Below are positions 46,431 through 56,325 of a stretch of DNA of 64,000 nt, piece by piece. The position numbers were made by a program, and so were the translations under genes. The first letter of the stretch is position 1. Each line of letters starts with the position of its first letter. The notes below the pieces were generated by a model. It had not been told where the DNA came from. It searched no databases and saw only the letters and a program-made list of their open reading frames with translations. This DNA is from Comamonas sp. (lineage in GTDB: Bacteria > Pseudomonadota > Gammaproteobacteria > Burkholderiales > Burkholderiaceae_C). The DNA lies in contig JAITLR010000027.1 in NCBI GenBank assembly GCA_031277805.1, forward strand, positions 62,001-126,000, given 5' to 3'.

Positions 46431-49400
46431 ATGAATGCCCCTTTGCCCGATGAAGTCCGTCGTGCCCTGGAGTCTGTGACTCTGGACGACAAATATTCGC
46501 TGGACCGCGGCCGCGCCTTTATGAGCGGCGTGCAGGCCCTGGTCCGGTTGCCCATGTTGCAGCGCCTGCGCGATGCCCAGGCAGGCCTCAATACTGCGGG
46601 CTTCATCAGCGGCTACCGCGGCTCGCCGCTGGGCACTTACGACCAGTCGCTCTGGGCAGCCAAGAAGTACATGGAGGCGAACAACATCGTCTTCCAGCCC
46701 GGCGTGAACGAGGAGCTGGGCGCCACCGCTGTCTGGGGCACCCAGCAGCTCGACCTGTACCCCGACACCCAAAAGTTCGATGGCGTCTTCGGCATCTGGT
46801 ATGGCAAGGGCCCGGGCGTGGACCGCTGCTCCGACGTGTTCAAGCACGCCAATATGGCCGGCACTGCCAAGCATGGCGGCGTGATCGCGATTGCAGGCGA
46901 CGATCACATCAGCAAATCCTCCACCGCCGCGCATCAGAGCGATCACATCTTCAAGGCCTGTGGCACGCCGGTGTTCTTCCCCAGCAATGTGCAGGACATC
47001 CTGGACATGGGCCTGCACGCCTTTGCCATGAGCCGCTTCTCGGGCCTGTGGTCGGGCATGAAGACGATTCAGGAGGTGGTGGAGTCCTCGTCCTCCGTCG
47101 AGGTGGACCCCGATCGCGTCAACATCATCATTCCCGAAGACTTCGTCATGCCGCCCGGCGGCCTGCATATCCGCTGGCCCGATCCGCCGCTGGAGCAGGA
47201 AGCGCGCTTGATGAACTACAAGTGGTATGCGGCCCTGGCCTATGTGCGTGCCAACAAGCTCAACCACAACGTGATAGAGAGCCCTCAGGACCGCTTCGGC
47301 ATCATCGCCAGCGGCAAGGCCTATAACGACACGCGTCAGGCGCTGGCCGATCTGGGTCTCGACGACGACACCTGCCGCCAGCTGGGCATCCGTCTCCACA
47401 AGGTCAATGTGGTCTGGCCTCTGGAAGCCACCATCACGCGCGATTTCGCGCGTGGTCTGCAGGAGATCCTGGTCGTCGAGGAAAAGCGTCAGGTCATCGA
47501 ATACCAGATCAAGGAAGAGCTCTACAACTGGCGCGATGACGTGCGCCCCAACGTGGTGGGCAAGTTCAGTGACGAGCACGGCGGCGAATGGTCGCTGCCC
47601 AATCCCAGCACCGACTGGCTGCTGCGCCCCACGGCCGATCTGACGCCGGCCATCATCGCGCGTGCCATCGCCGCGCGGTTACGCAAACTGGGCGTGCCTG
47701 GGCATATCGAGACGCGCATGCACGAGCGCATCGCCGTGCTGGATGCACGCGAGGCGGCGATGAAGGCGGCCAAGGAAGTCTCGACCGGCGACCGCACGCC
47801 CTGGTTCTGCAGCGGCTGCCCGCACAACACCAGTACCCGCGTGCCCGAAGGCAGCCGCGCCGTGGCCGGTATCGGCTGCCACTACATGACGACCTGGATG
47901 CCCGACCGCAACACCAGCACCTTCACGCAGATGGGCGGTGAGGGCGTGACCTGGGCGGGTCAGGCGCCGTTCACCCGGGAGCAGCATGTCTTCGCCAATC
48001 TGGGTGACGGCACCTACTTCCACAGCGGTTTGCTGGCGATCCGCCAGAGCATTGCCGCTGGCACGAACATCACCTACAAGGTGCTCTACAACGATGCCGT
48101 GGCCATGACCGGCGGCCAGCGCGTGGGCGAGCGACCCGAAGGCCACTCGGTGGCACAGATTGCGCACAGCCTGCGCGCCGAAGGTGTGGTCAAGCTGGTC
48201 GTGGTGACGGACGAGCCCGGCAAATACCATGGACGCACGCACCAGCTCGATGCCAATCCGGCCCGCGCCAAGCACCATGAGCTGATCAACGACCTGCCTC
48301 CGGGCATCGAAGTCTTCCACCGCGACGAGCTGGACCGCATCCAGCGCGAATTCCGCGAGATCAAGGGCTGCACGGCCATCATCTACGACCAGACCTGCGC
48401 CACCGAAAAGCGCCGCCGCCGCAAACGCGGCACCATGAGCACGCCTGACAAGACCGTCATCATCAACGAGCTGGTCTGTGAAGGCTGTGGCGACTGCTCG
48501 GTCAAGTCCAACTGCCTTTCGGTCGAACCTGTGGAGACCGAATTCGGCCGCAAGCGCCGCATCAACCAGAACAGCTGCAACAAGGATTACTCCTGCGTCA
48601 ACGGCTTCTGCCCCAGCTTTGTCACCGTCGAAGGTGGTCAGCTCAAAAAGCCCAAGAAGGAGAAAAAAGGCAGCCTGGACTCCATGCCCAACATTCCGGA
48701 CCCGGTGATCCCAGTGGCCGAGCAGGCCTGGGGCATTGTGGTGGCCGGCGTGGGCGGCACGGGCGTGATCACCATTGGCTCGCTGCTGGGCATGGCAGCG
48801 CACCTGGAAGGCAAGGGCGTGATCACTCAGGATGCCGCAGGTCTGGCGCAAAAAGGTGGCTCCACCTGGAGCCATATCCAGATCGCCAACCGCGTGGACG
48901 CCATCTACACGACCAAGGTGGACATGGCCAAGGCCGATCTGGTGATCGGCTGCGACCCCATCGTGGCGGCCACGCCGACCACGATGTCGGTCATGCAGCC
49001 TGGGCGTACCTTCATCGCGCTCAACACCCATGCCTCGCCCACGGCTGCTTTTGTGGGCAACCCCGACTGGCAGTCGCCCGATACCCGCTGCGTACAGGCG
49101 CTGGCCGATGCGGTGGGCGCCGAGGGCATTGGCAGCTTTGATGCCGAGCAAGCCGCGACAGCGCTGCTGGGTGACAGCATTTATGCCAACCCCATGATGC
49201 TGGGTTATGCCTGGCAAAAAGGCCGCGTGCCGCTGACCCATGCCTCGCTGATGCGCGCCATGGAACTCAACGGCGTGCAGGTGGCGAACAACCAGGCAGC
49301 TTTCGAGTGGGGCCGCCGCTGTGCCCATGACCTGAATGCGGTGCGCGCGCTGTTCCAGGCTTCGCAGGTCATTCAGTTTGTCAAGAAGCCGTCGCTGGAC

Positions 49401-50063
49401 GAGATGCTGCGCAAGCGGGTGGAGTTTCTGACCGGCTACCAGAACGCCGCCTATGCCCAGCAGTACCAGGATTTCGTGGCCAAGGTACGGGCGGTGGAAG
49501 AGCCTCTGGGCCAGGGTACGCGCCTGTCGCAGGCCGTGGCACGCTATCTGTTCAAGCTGATGGCCTACAAGGACGAATACGAAGTCGCGCGTCTGCACAC
49601 CGATGCGGCTTTCACCCAGAAGATCAGCGAGATGTTCGAGGGTGACTTCAAGATCGTCCACCACCTGGCGCCGCCCACCACGGCCAAGAAGGATGACAAG
49701 GGCCAGCTGCAGAAAAAAGCCTATGGCCCCTGGATGCACAAGGCCATGGGCGTGCTGGCGGGCATGAAGGGCTTGCGCGGCACGGCGCTGGATCCGTTCG
49801 GCCGCACCGAGGAGCGCAAGACAGAGCGTGCCCTGATTGCCGAGTACCGCCAGTGCATCGAAACCCTGCTCAAGGACTTGAAGGCCGACCAGCTGGCGCT
49901 GGCCGTGGAGATTGCCTCCATTCCTGAGGACATCCGCGGCTACGGCCATGTGAAAGAGCGCAACCTGGCGGCGGCACGGACCAAGTGGCAGGGGCTGATG
50001 CAGCGCTGGAACATGCCTGTGATGCCAACGGCCACCGCCAGGCAGAAGCTGGTAGTGAACTAA
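46431..50063 (+). CDS. indolepyruvate ferredoxin oxidoreductase, fused alpha-beta
   Basis: This 1210-aa single chain joins IorA and IorB. It has an N-terminal pyrimidine-binding/transketolase-like domain (ISGYRGSPLGTYDQ), a central TPP domain (CSGCPHNTSTRVPEG, then GEGVTWAGQAPF and FANLGDGTYFHSG), and an iron-sulfur motif CEGCGDCSVKSNC near residue 683. The gamma-type domain follows (VVAGVGGTGVITIGSLLG). It decarboxylates aryl- or other 2-oxoacids to acyl-CoA with reduced ferredoxin. ATG 46431 has GTGGAG before it. The divergent Lrp gene is its likely regulator. Confidence 0.93.
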   Translation: MNAPLPDEVRRALESVTLDDKYSLDRGRAFMSGVQALVRLPMLQRLRDAQAGLNTAGFISGYRGSPLGTYDQSLWAAKKYMEANNIVFQPGVNEELGATAVWGTQQLDLYPDTQKFDGVFGIWYGKGPGVDRCSDVFKHANMAGTAKHGGVIAIAGDDHISKSSTAAHQSDHIFKACGTPVFFPSNVQDILDMGLHAFAMSRFSGLWSGMKTIQEVVESSSSVEVDPDRVNIIIPEDFVMPPGGLHIRWPDPPLEQEARLMNYKWYAALAYVRANKLNHNVIESPQDRFGIIASGKAYNDTRQALADLGLDDDTCRQLGIRLHKVNVVWPLEATITRDFARGLQEILVVEEKRQVIEYQIKEELYNWRDDVRPNVVGKFSDEHGGEWSLPNPSTDWLLRPTADLTPAIIARAIAARLRKLGVPGHIETRMHERIAVLDAREAAMKAAKEVSTGDRTPWFCSGCPHNTSTRVPEGSRAVAGIGCHYMTTWMPDRNTSTFTQMGGEGVTWAGQAPFTREQHVFANLGDGTYFHSGLLAIRQSIAAGTNITYKVLYNDAVAMTGGQRVGERPEGHSVAQIAHSLRAEGVVKLVVVTDEPGKYHGRTHQLDANPARAKHHELINDLPPGIEVFHRDELDRIQREFREIKGCTAIIYDQTCATEKRRRRKRGTMSTPDKTVIINELVCEGCGDCSVKSNCLSVEPVETEFGRKRRINQNSCNKDYSCVNGFCPSFVTVEGGQLKKPKKEKKGSLDSMPNIPDPVIPVAEQAWGIVVAGVGGTGVITIGSLLGMAAHLEGKGVITQDAAGLAQKGGSTWSHIQIANRVDAIYTTKVDMAKADLVIGCDPIVAATPTTMSVMQPGRTFIALNTHASPTAAFVGNPDWQSPDTRCVQALADAVGAEGIGSFDAEQAATALLGDSIYANPMMLGYAWQKGRVPLTHASLMRAMELNGVQVANNQAAFEWGRRCAHDLNAVRALFQASQVIQFVKKPSLDEMLRKRVEFLTGYQNAAYAQQYQDFVAKVRAVEEPLGQGTRLSQAVARYLFKLMAYKDEYEVARLHTDAAFTQKISEMFEGDFKIVHHLAPPTTAKKDDKGQLQKKAYGPWMHKAMGVLAGMKGLRGTALDPFGRTEERKTERALIAEYRQCIETLLKDLKADQLALAVEIASIPEDIRGYGHVKERNLAAARTKWQGLMQRWNMPVMPTATARQKLVVN

Positions 50064-50082
50064 TTGCGGTCAATGCCGTCAG

Positions 50083-50116
50083 ACAAAGGCCGGGGTTTGC
50101 CCCGGCCTTTGTATTG
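50083..50116 (+). terminator. indolepyruvate oxidoreductase terminator
   Basis: ACAAAGGCCGGGG (50083-50095) pairs perfectly with CCCCGGCCTTTGT (50100-50112) around TTTG. Confidence 0.88.
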
Positions 50117-50135
50117 GTCACGATGCTGTGGATAT

Positions 50136-50173
50136 TGAGAGCTCTGCTTTTGATAGCTGACAGCGCTCATCAC
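50136..50173. repeat. short dispersed repeat copy
   Basis: GAGCTCTGCTTTTGATAGCT followed by GACAGCGCTCATCACC matches the family with core ATAGCTG-CAGCGCT. Confidence 0.6.
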
Positions 50174-50422
50174 CATTGATATTCATAAATAAAACATCAA
50201 AAAATCAAACCATATCAAGCGGTAGTAGCTATGAATTTTGAATTTATCGCTGCAAATGAGAGGTGTGCAAGAAGGACTCCCTGCCGACATCAGGGAAAGC
50301 GCGCGCGCAGTGACTGCCCTCGCCAGGGTCGGGAACGATTCAGCCGAATACAATGTCCCGTTAATTTGCGAGGCCGGTAACAACGGTTCCGTACCGCTAT
50401 TGTTGTGATTGGAGTTTGATCC

Positions 50423-50755
50423 GTGTTTATTTCTTCCGCTTTCGCCCAGACTGCCCCCGCTGCCGCCGCTGAAGGCGGCTTCATGGGTTCGCTCACCGGC
50501 ATGCTGCCCCTGGTGCTGATGTTCGTGGTGCTGTATTTCGTGATGATTCGTCCCCAGATGAAGCGCCAGAAAGAGCATCGCGCCATGATCGAAGCTCTGG
50601 CCAAGGGCGATGAAGTGGCGACCGCTGGCGGCATCATCGGCACCGTGACTCGCATGGCCGAGCAGTTCCTGTTCATCGAAATCGCTTCTGGCGTCGAAGT
50701 GCAGATTCAGCGCTCTGCCGTGGTGCAAGTGCTGCCCAAGGGCACGGCCAAGTAA
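50423..50755 (+). CDS. yajC: preprotein translocase subunit YajC
   Basis: The 110-aa accessory protein of SecDF has one membrane helix (about residues 24-44) followed by the cytoplasmic RPQMKRQKEHRAMIEALAKGDEV motif of the family. The start is GTG, with TGGAG eight bases before it. secD and secF follow on the same strand, so this is the usual yajC-secD-secF operon; tgt and queA, often upstream, are absent here. Confidence 0.95.
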   Translation: MFISSAFAQTAPAAAAEGGFMGSLTGMLPLVLMFVVLYFVMIRPQMKRQKEHRAMIEALAKGDEVATAGGIIGTVTRMAEQFLFIEIASGVEVQIQRSAVVQVLPKGTAK

Positions 50756-50843
50756 GCCTGTCTGCTGTGGATTTTGAGGGGTACGGCGCTCGAACAGAGT
50801 GTGCGTACCCGTTGTGCGTTGCTGTAAAAAAAAGAGCGCGATC

Positions 50844-52742
50844 ATGAACCGATACCCGGTCTGGAAGTACGCGATCATCGTGATCGCGCTGCTGGTGGGG
50901 GTGCTCTACACCCTGCCTAATTTCTTCGGTGAAGCGCCTGCTGTGCAGGTGTCTTCGGCCAAGTCCACTGTGAAGGTGGACAACGCTGTGCTGCAAAAAG
51001 TGGAATCCGCGCTGAGCGCTGCCAGCCTCAAGCCGGACTCGTTGTCGCTGGAAGGCACTTCGGTGCGTGCCCGTTTCAATACGCCCGACGAGCAGCTCAA
51101 GGCCAAGGACATCATCCAGAAGTCGCTGATCAGCGACCCCAGCGATCCCGCCTATATCGTGGCGCTGAATCTGGTTTCGCGCTCGCCCGACTGGCTGACG
51201 GCCGTTGGCGCCAAGCCCATGTATCTGGGTCTGGACCTGCGCGGCGGCGTGCATTTCATGCTGCAGGTGGATATGGCTGCGGCCCTGACCAAAAAGGCCG
51301 AAAGCTACGCCAGCGATCTGCGCACCACCATGCGCGACAAGAACATCCGCCACGGCGGCATCAGCCGCGATGGCAACAACATCAACATTCGCGTGCGCGA
51401 TGAAGCGACACAGACTGCTGCGCGCAATCTGATCGCCGATCAGTTTCCCGATCTGACCAGCACTTCCGAGCCGGATGGCACGGGCTTCAAGCTGGTGGCA
51501 GCGATCAAGCCCGAGGCGCTGCGCAAGGTGCAGGAGCAGGCGCTCAAGCAGAACATCGTCACGCTGCACAACCGTATCAACGAGCTGGGCGTGGCCGAGC
51601 CCGTGATCCAGCAGCAAGGTCTGGACCGCATCGTGGTGCAATTGCCTGGTGTGCAGGACACCGCCAAGGCCAAGGACATTCTGGGCCGTACCGCCACGCT
51701 GGAAGTGCGCATGGTGGACGAGTCTGCCGAAGCGCGCTCGGCAGAGCTGGGCTCCGGCCCCGTACCTTTTGGCTCTGAAAAGTATCTGGATCGCAACGGC
51801 CAGGCCGTCATCGTGCAAAAGCAGGTGACCCTGACCGGCGAGAACCTGACCGATGCCCAGCCCGGCTTTGACAGCCAGACCCAGGAGCCCACCGTCAACC
51901 TGACGCTGGACGCCAAGGGCTCGCGCATCTTCAAGGACGTGACGCGCGAGAACGTGGGCAAGCGCATGGCCATCATCCTGTTCGAAAAGGGCAAGGGAGA
52001 GGTGGTGACGGCACCCGTGATCCGCGGTGAGATCGGTGGCGGTCGCGTGCAGATTTCGGGCCGTATGACGACCCAGGAAGCCAATGACACCTCGCTGCTG
52101 CTGCGCGCCGGTTCGCTGGCCGCACCCATGGAGATCATCGAGGAATACACCATCGGCCCAAGCCTGGGCGCCGACAACATCAACCGCGGTATTCACTCCG
52201 TGGTCTGGGGCATGGTGGCGATTGCAGCCTTCATGTGCGTGTATTACATGCTGTTTGGCGTGTTCTCCACGGTGGCCCTGTCGGTGAACGTGCTGCTGCT
52301 GCTGGCCATCCTGTCCATGCTGCAGGCCACATTGACCCTGCCCGGCATTGCCGCTATGGCGCTGGCCCTGGGCGTGGCCATTGACTCCAACGTGCTGATC
52401 AACGAGCGTATTCGTGAAGAGCTGCGTGCTGGTGCTTCGCCCCAGGCTGCCATTCATGCCGGTTATGAAAATGCCTGGCACACCATTCTGGACTCCAACG
52501 TCACCACACTGATTGCCGGTCTGGCCCTGCTGGCCTTTGGTTCGGGCGTGGTGCGCGGTTTTGCCGTGGTGCACTGCATCGGCATTCTGACCAGCATGTT
52601 CTCGGCCGTGTTCTTCTCGCGTGGTCTGGTCAACCTCTGGTACGGCGGCAAGAAGAAGCTCAAGACCCTGTCCATTGGCCAGGTCTGGAAGCCCGAAGGT
52701 GGTGAACACCGCTCCGTGGCCAGCCGCGGCAGCAACAACTAA
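50844..52742 (+). CDS. secD: protein translocase subunit SecD
   Basis: The 632-aa protein uses the proton gradient with SecF to pull secreted chains across the inner membrane. It has an N-terminal helix (residues 9-26), the first periplasmic region with LGLDLRGGVHFML, and five C-terminal helices with ALALGVAIDSNVLINERIREE, the RND-like transmembrane motif. The ATG at 50844 matches family N-termini (MNRYPVWKY). Confidence 0.97.
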   Translation: MNRYPVWKYAIIVIALLVGVLYTLPNFFGEAPAVQVSSAKSTVKVDNAVLQKVESALSAASLKPDSLSLEGTSVRARFNTPDEQLKAKDIIQKSLISDPSDPAYIVALNLVSRSPDWLTAVGAKPMYLGLDLRGGVHFMLQVDMAAALTKKAESYASDLRTTMRDKNIRHGGISRDGNNINIRVRDEATQTAARNLIADQFPDLTSTSEPDGTGFKLVAAIKPEALRKVQEQALKQNIVTLHNRINELGVAEPVIQQQGLDRIVVQLPGVQDTAKAKDILGRTATLEVRMVDESAEARSAELGSGPVPFGSEKYLDRNGQAVIVQKQVTLTGENLTDAQPGFDSQTQEPTVNLTLDAKGSRIFKDVTRENVGKRMAIILFEKGKGEVVTAPVIRGEIGGGRVQISGRMTTQEANDTSLLLRAGSLAAPMEIIEEYTIGPSLGADNINRGIHSVVWGMVAIAAFMCVYYMLFGVFSTVALSVNVLLLLAILSMLQATLTLPGIAAMALALGVAIDSNVLINERIREELRAGASPQAAIHAGYENAWHTILDSNVTTLIAGLALLAFGSGVVRGFAVVHCIGILTSMFSAVFFSRGLVNLWYGGKKKLKTLSIGQVWKPEGGEHRSVASRGSNN

Positions 52743-52753
52743 GGAGGAAGATC

Positions 52754-53710
52754 ATGGAATTCTTCCGTATTAAAAAAGACATCCCGTTCATGAAGTACGC
52801 GTTGTTTCTCAACGCGGTTTCCTTCATCACTTTTGCACTGGCCGTCTTCTTCCTGTTCTCCCGTGGCCTGCATCTGTCCGTGGAATTCACGGGTGGCACG
52901 GTCATGGAAGTGGCCTACACGCAGCCCGCCGATATCGGCAAGGTGCGTGAGAGCATCTCCAAGCTCGGCTATGCCGATGTGATCGTGCAGAACTTCGGTA
53001 CATCCAAGGATGTGATGATCCGTCTGCCCGTGCAGAAAGGTGTGACCACAGCTCAGCAAAGTGAGCAGGTGCTTTCTGCCCTCAAGGCTGAGGACGCGGA
53101 GGTTACGCTGCGGCGTACCGAGTTCGTGGGTCCGCAGGTCGGTGATGAACTGATGCACAACGGCCTGATGGCCCTGGGCATGGTGGTGCTGGGCATCGTG
53201 ATCTATCTGGCCTTCCGCTTCGAGTGGAAGTTCGGTGTCGCGGCCATCATCGCCAACCTGCACGACGTGGTCATCATTCTGGGCTTCTTCGCCTTCTTCC
53301 AGTGGGAGTTCTCGCTCTCGGTGCTGGCTGGCGTGCTGGCCGTGCTCGGTTACTCAGTCAACGAATCCGTGGTGATTTTTGACCGTATCCGCGAGGCTTT
53401 CCGCAAGTTCCGCAAGCTCGACACGCACGAGGTCATCGACCACGCCATCACCTCGACCATGAGCCGAACCATCATCACCCACGCTTCGACAGAAGCCATG
53501 GTGCTGTCCATGTTCTTCTTCGGCGGCCCCAGCCTGCACTACTTCGCACTGGCGCTGACGATCGGTATCTTGTTCGGTATCTACTCCTCGGTGTTCGTGG
53601 CTGCAGCCATTGCCATGTGGCTGGGTGTCAAACGTGAAGATCTGGTCAAGGGGCCTTCCAAGTCTTCGTCGCAAGATCCCAACGACCCGAACGCCGGAGC
53701 CGTGGTCTGA
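52754..53710 (+). CDS. secF: protein translocase subunit SecF
   Basis: The 318-aa partner of SecD has six helices, the periplasmic SVEFTGGTVMEVAY segment and the motif GYSVNESVVIFDRIRE. A near-consensus AAGGAGGAAG precedes the ATG, 11 bases after the secD stop, which fits high coupled expression. Confidence 0.97.
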   Translation: MEFFRIKKDIPFMKYALFLNAVSFITFALAVFFLFSRGLHLSVEFTGGTVMEVAYTQPADIGKVRESISKLGYADVIVQNFGTSKDVMIRLPVQKGVTTAQQSEQVLSALKAEDAEVTLRRTEFVGPQVGDELMHNGLMALGMVVLGIVIYLAFRFEWKFGVAAIIANLHDVVIILGFFAFFQWEFSLSVLAGVLAVLGYSVNESVVIFDRIREAFRKFRKLDTHEVIDHAITSTMSRTIITHASTEAMVLSMFFFGGPSLHYFALALTIGILFGIYSSVFVAAAIAMWLGVKREDLVKGPSKSSSQDPNDPNAGAVV

Positions 53711-53766
53711 TCCATGTCGTGGTGCGACAGCGGCTTTGAAGTTGATTGCCGCTTTACACTAATGGA

Positions 53767-56169
53767 ATGAGTCCCACGCAGTCTTCCTCCTACGCGCCTG
53801 CGGCCCAGCAACAACTGGGCTGGCAGGCGCGTTTGCGTTGGGCTCATGGCATCTGCCAGGGCTTGCCCGCCGTGGCCGACCAGCTCGAAACGTTTCTCAG
53901 CAACCAAAGCTCTGCGGTGACTGTTCAGGGCGAGATGCAGGCGTGGCGCGAAGCCTGGGCCGGCTTTCAGCAACATCGCGCTGCCTGGCTGCAGGCCTGT
54001 GTCCAGGCACTGCAGCAGGCGGCTCGCAAACCCCCTTTGGGAGAGGCTCGCAGCTCTGCCGCTGCGCCGCTGACATTCGAGCTTCTGGGCGACGATGTGG
54101 TGGAGAACAAGATTCTGGCCTCTCGTATGGCGCTGGCCATGGGCGAGGCAGTACAGCCCGGCTTTGAATCCATGCGCTTGCGCGTCCAGGCACTTGAAGC
54201 TCAGGAACTGCCCGCAAAAGACTTGTTCCGTGCAGAAACCATCTGCCTGCATCTGGTCGAGCAGTGGCTGGCTTCGGAAATGGAGCGAAGCCATCTGCTG
54301 CGTGTGATGGAGCCCCTGCAAAACGCGCTGTCGTCCTTGATGACGGCGGAATACGACATTTTGCACAAACTGCTGGATGCCAAGGGGGTCAGCAAGGCTC
54401 AGGATGTTCCGCTGCGTGTACGTCGAACCGAGGGCTCGACAGGCTCGGCGGCCATGCAGCTGGAGCCAGGGGCAGCGCAGAGTGGGTATAGCGGTTATGG
54501 CAGCCATGGGGTTGCCAGCGGATACAGTGGCTATCACGCCCAAGCGGGCATGACCGGCGCCCAGCCACCCATGGCACCTGCGGGTATCGGGGTGGGGGCT
54601 CAGTCTGCGGCGCATATTGGCGTCGGCATGCTGGCGCGTGCAAGGCATCGTGCACTTGACGCCATGAACCAGCTGCGCCAGTTGTTGAGCCAGCCTGCCA
54701 TCGGCTTGCCTGGGTTGATACCCGGGGTTCCGGCCGGACCCATGCCGCCCGCCTCTGCCGCGCTGGCCCAGGCGCTGCAAGAGCAGCATCTGGCTGCAAC
54801 CCAGTTGCAGACCCAATATCAATTGGCGGCAGGAACGGCCATGGCGTTGCCAGCTATGGACTACAGTCCGGCTGCGCTGGGCCAGCTGGCCAATTTGCTG
54901 CGCGAGCGCTCGGCTGACTGGAAGCAAAAGGCGGAGACCAAGGGTGAGAAGGCCACCATCGAAGTGGTGGCGCTGATGTTTCAGAGCATTTTGTCGGAGG
55001 ACCGCTTACCTCCGTCGATCCGCGTCTGGTTTGCACGCTTGCAGGTGCCGGTGCTGCGGGTGGCCCTGGCCGAGCCGCAGTTCTTCAGTGATCTCAACCA
55101 CCCCGCGCGCAAGTTGATAGACCGCATGGGCTCCTGCGTCATGGGCTTTGATGCCAGCAGCATCAATGGCAACGCGCTGGAGGTCGAAATCCGCCGCGTG
55201 GTCCAGGTGATCGAGCAATACCCCGAGACGGGACAGAAGGTTTTTGCTCTGGTGCTGCGCGAGTTCGAGGACTTCCTCACCAAGCATCTGGCTCAGAGCC
55301 AGTCCACAGCCAAGATCACCAGCGTGGCCCAGCAGGTCGAGCAAAAGGAAACGCTGGCCATTCAGTACACCATCGAGCTGCGCAATATGCTGGCCGATAT
55401 GCCCGTGTGCGAAGAGGTGCGCGACTTTCTGTTCAAGTCCTGGGCCGATGTGCTGGCCATGGCCACGGTGCGCTATGGCGCCAAGAATGCACAGGCCATG
55501 CGCTTCAAGCAGGCTGCCAGCGAGCTGGTCTGGTCGGCCAGTGCCAAGCCTTCGCGCCAGGAGCGCGCCCGCGTCATTCAGGGCCTACCTGCGCTGCTGC
55601 AGACCTTGCGCCAGGGTCTGGAGCTGGTCAGTGTGATCGGTGATGAGCAATCGGCCAAGATCAAGAAGTTGACGGACACCCTGGCCGAGGCCTTTGTCTC
55701 CAAGACTGCCGCCATCGCGCCGGCCCGTATCGAAGGCATGGCCAAACGCCTGTCCGAGCTTGAAAACTACATCAGCGACGACGGTACGCTGGACGATATG
55801 CCGCTGTCTGCCGAAAGCATAGAGATGATGCTGGGCGTGGACACGGCGGGCCTCAATGTGGTGCCCAACACCGATGTGGCCGCAGAGCCTGCCATGCTGG
55901 AATGGGCGCAGGCGCTGGAGGTTGGGCGCTGGTTCACGCTGGACCATAACGGCGTGCGTACCCAGGTGCAATATGTCTGGCGCAGCCGCCGCAAGCAGCT
56001 GCACCTGTTTGCTTCGCTCGACGGGCATTGTCATCTGTTGCAGCTGCAGCGCATGGCTGTCTACCTGCAGTCGGGTTTGCTGGCCGTGCATGACGAGGAG
56101 GCGCTGACGGTGCGTGCCACGCGTGATGCGTTGCAGAAGATTCAAGCGAATCCGGAACGGCTGGCTTAA
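53767..56169 (+). CDS. DUF1631 family protein
   Basis: This is an 800-aa, largely helical cytoplasmic protein. The part from about residue 250 to the end matches the DUF1631 pattern (FLTKHLAQSQS, RNMLADMPVCEEVRDFLFKSWADVLA). The late segment LEVGRWFTLDHNGVRTQVQYVWRSRRKQ is a small beta domain that recalls PilZ-type folds. A Gly/Tyr/Ala-rich stretch near 240-275 is likely disordered. Its role is unknown. It follows secF by 56 bases on the same strand and may be co-transcribed. Its stop touches copy C of the GC-rich repeat. Confidence 0.8.
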   Translation: MSPTQSSSYAPAAQQQLGWQARLRWAHGICQGLPAVADQLETFLSNQSSAVTVQGEMQAWREAWAGFQQHRAAWLQACVQALQQAARKPPLGEARSSAAAPLTFELLGDDVVENKILASRMALAMGEAVQPGFESMRLRVQALEAQELPAKDLFRAETICLHLVEQWLASEMERSHLLRVMEPLQNALSSLMTAEYDILHKLLDAKGVSKAQDVPLRVRRTEGSTGSAAMQLEPGAAQSGYSGYGSHGVASGYSGYHAQAGMTGAQPPMAPAGIGVGAQSAAHIGVGMLARARHRALDAMNQLRQLLSQPAIGLPGLIPGVPAGPMPPASAALAQALQEQHLAATQLQTQYQLAAGTAMALPAMDYSPAALGQLANLLRERSADWKQKAETKGEKATIEVVALMFQSILSEDRLPPSIRVWFARLQVPVLRVALAEPQFFSDLNHPARKLIDRMGSCVMGFDASSINGNALEVEIRRVVQVIEQYPETGQKVFALVLREFEDFLTKHLAQSQSTAKITSVAQQVEQKETLAIQYTIELRNMLADMPVCEEVRDFLFKSWADVLAMATVRYGAKNAQAMRFKQAASELVWSASAKPSRQERARVIQGLPALLQTLRQGLELVSVIGDEQSAKIKKLTDTLAEAFVSKTAAIAPARIEGMAKRLSELENYISDDGTLDDMPLSAESIEMMLGVDTAGLNVVPNTDVAAEPAMLEWAQALEVGRWFTLDHNGVRTQVQYVWRSRRKQLHLFASLDGHCHLLQLQRMAVYLQSGLLAVHDEEALTVRATRDALQKIQANPERLA

Positions 56170-56295
56170 CCCCCTGAGGCGCTTTGTGCCTTCCCCTAGC
56201 CGGGCGCCCCTTTCTCTACGCGCTGCGCGCTATGGAAGGGGGACGACAGCCTCGGTGCGGGGCGGCGCGGCCGGCATAGGCCCTTCCTCGCTGTC
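56170..56295 (+). repeat. GC-rich intergenic repeat, copy C
   Basis: It starts at the base after the DUF1631 stop with CCCCCTGAGGCGCTTTGTGC and contains ACGCGCTGCGCGCTA and GGAAGGGGGACGACAGC, ending CTCGCTGTC. It is closest to copy A (6757-6855). Confidence 0.75.
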
Positions 56296-56325
56296 TCCTG
56301 CTTGGGCCGCGTCGGTTTTTTGTTC

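Larger units (their letters stand above)
50064..50422. other. gap before yajC
   Basis: These 359 bases have no gene. They hold the oxidoreductase terminator, a short dispersed repeat (50136-50173), an AT-rich tract (about 50175-50250), and then the presumed yajC-secDF promoter and leader, without a motif I can name. Confidence 0.5.

Noticed and set aside
47679-49949. A 756-codon open frame antisense to the indolepyruvate oxidoreductase gene
   Set aside because: It mirrors the codon periodicity of the real gene, is rich in His/Gln/Arg/Ala as antisense frames of high-GC genes are, and has no family motif.
50673-52709. A 678-codon open frame antisense to secD
   Set aside because: Same antisense composition; secD has all family motifs on the plus strand.
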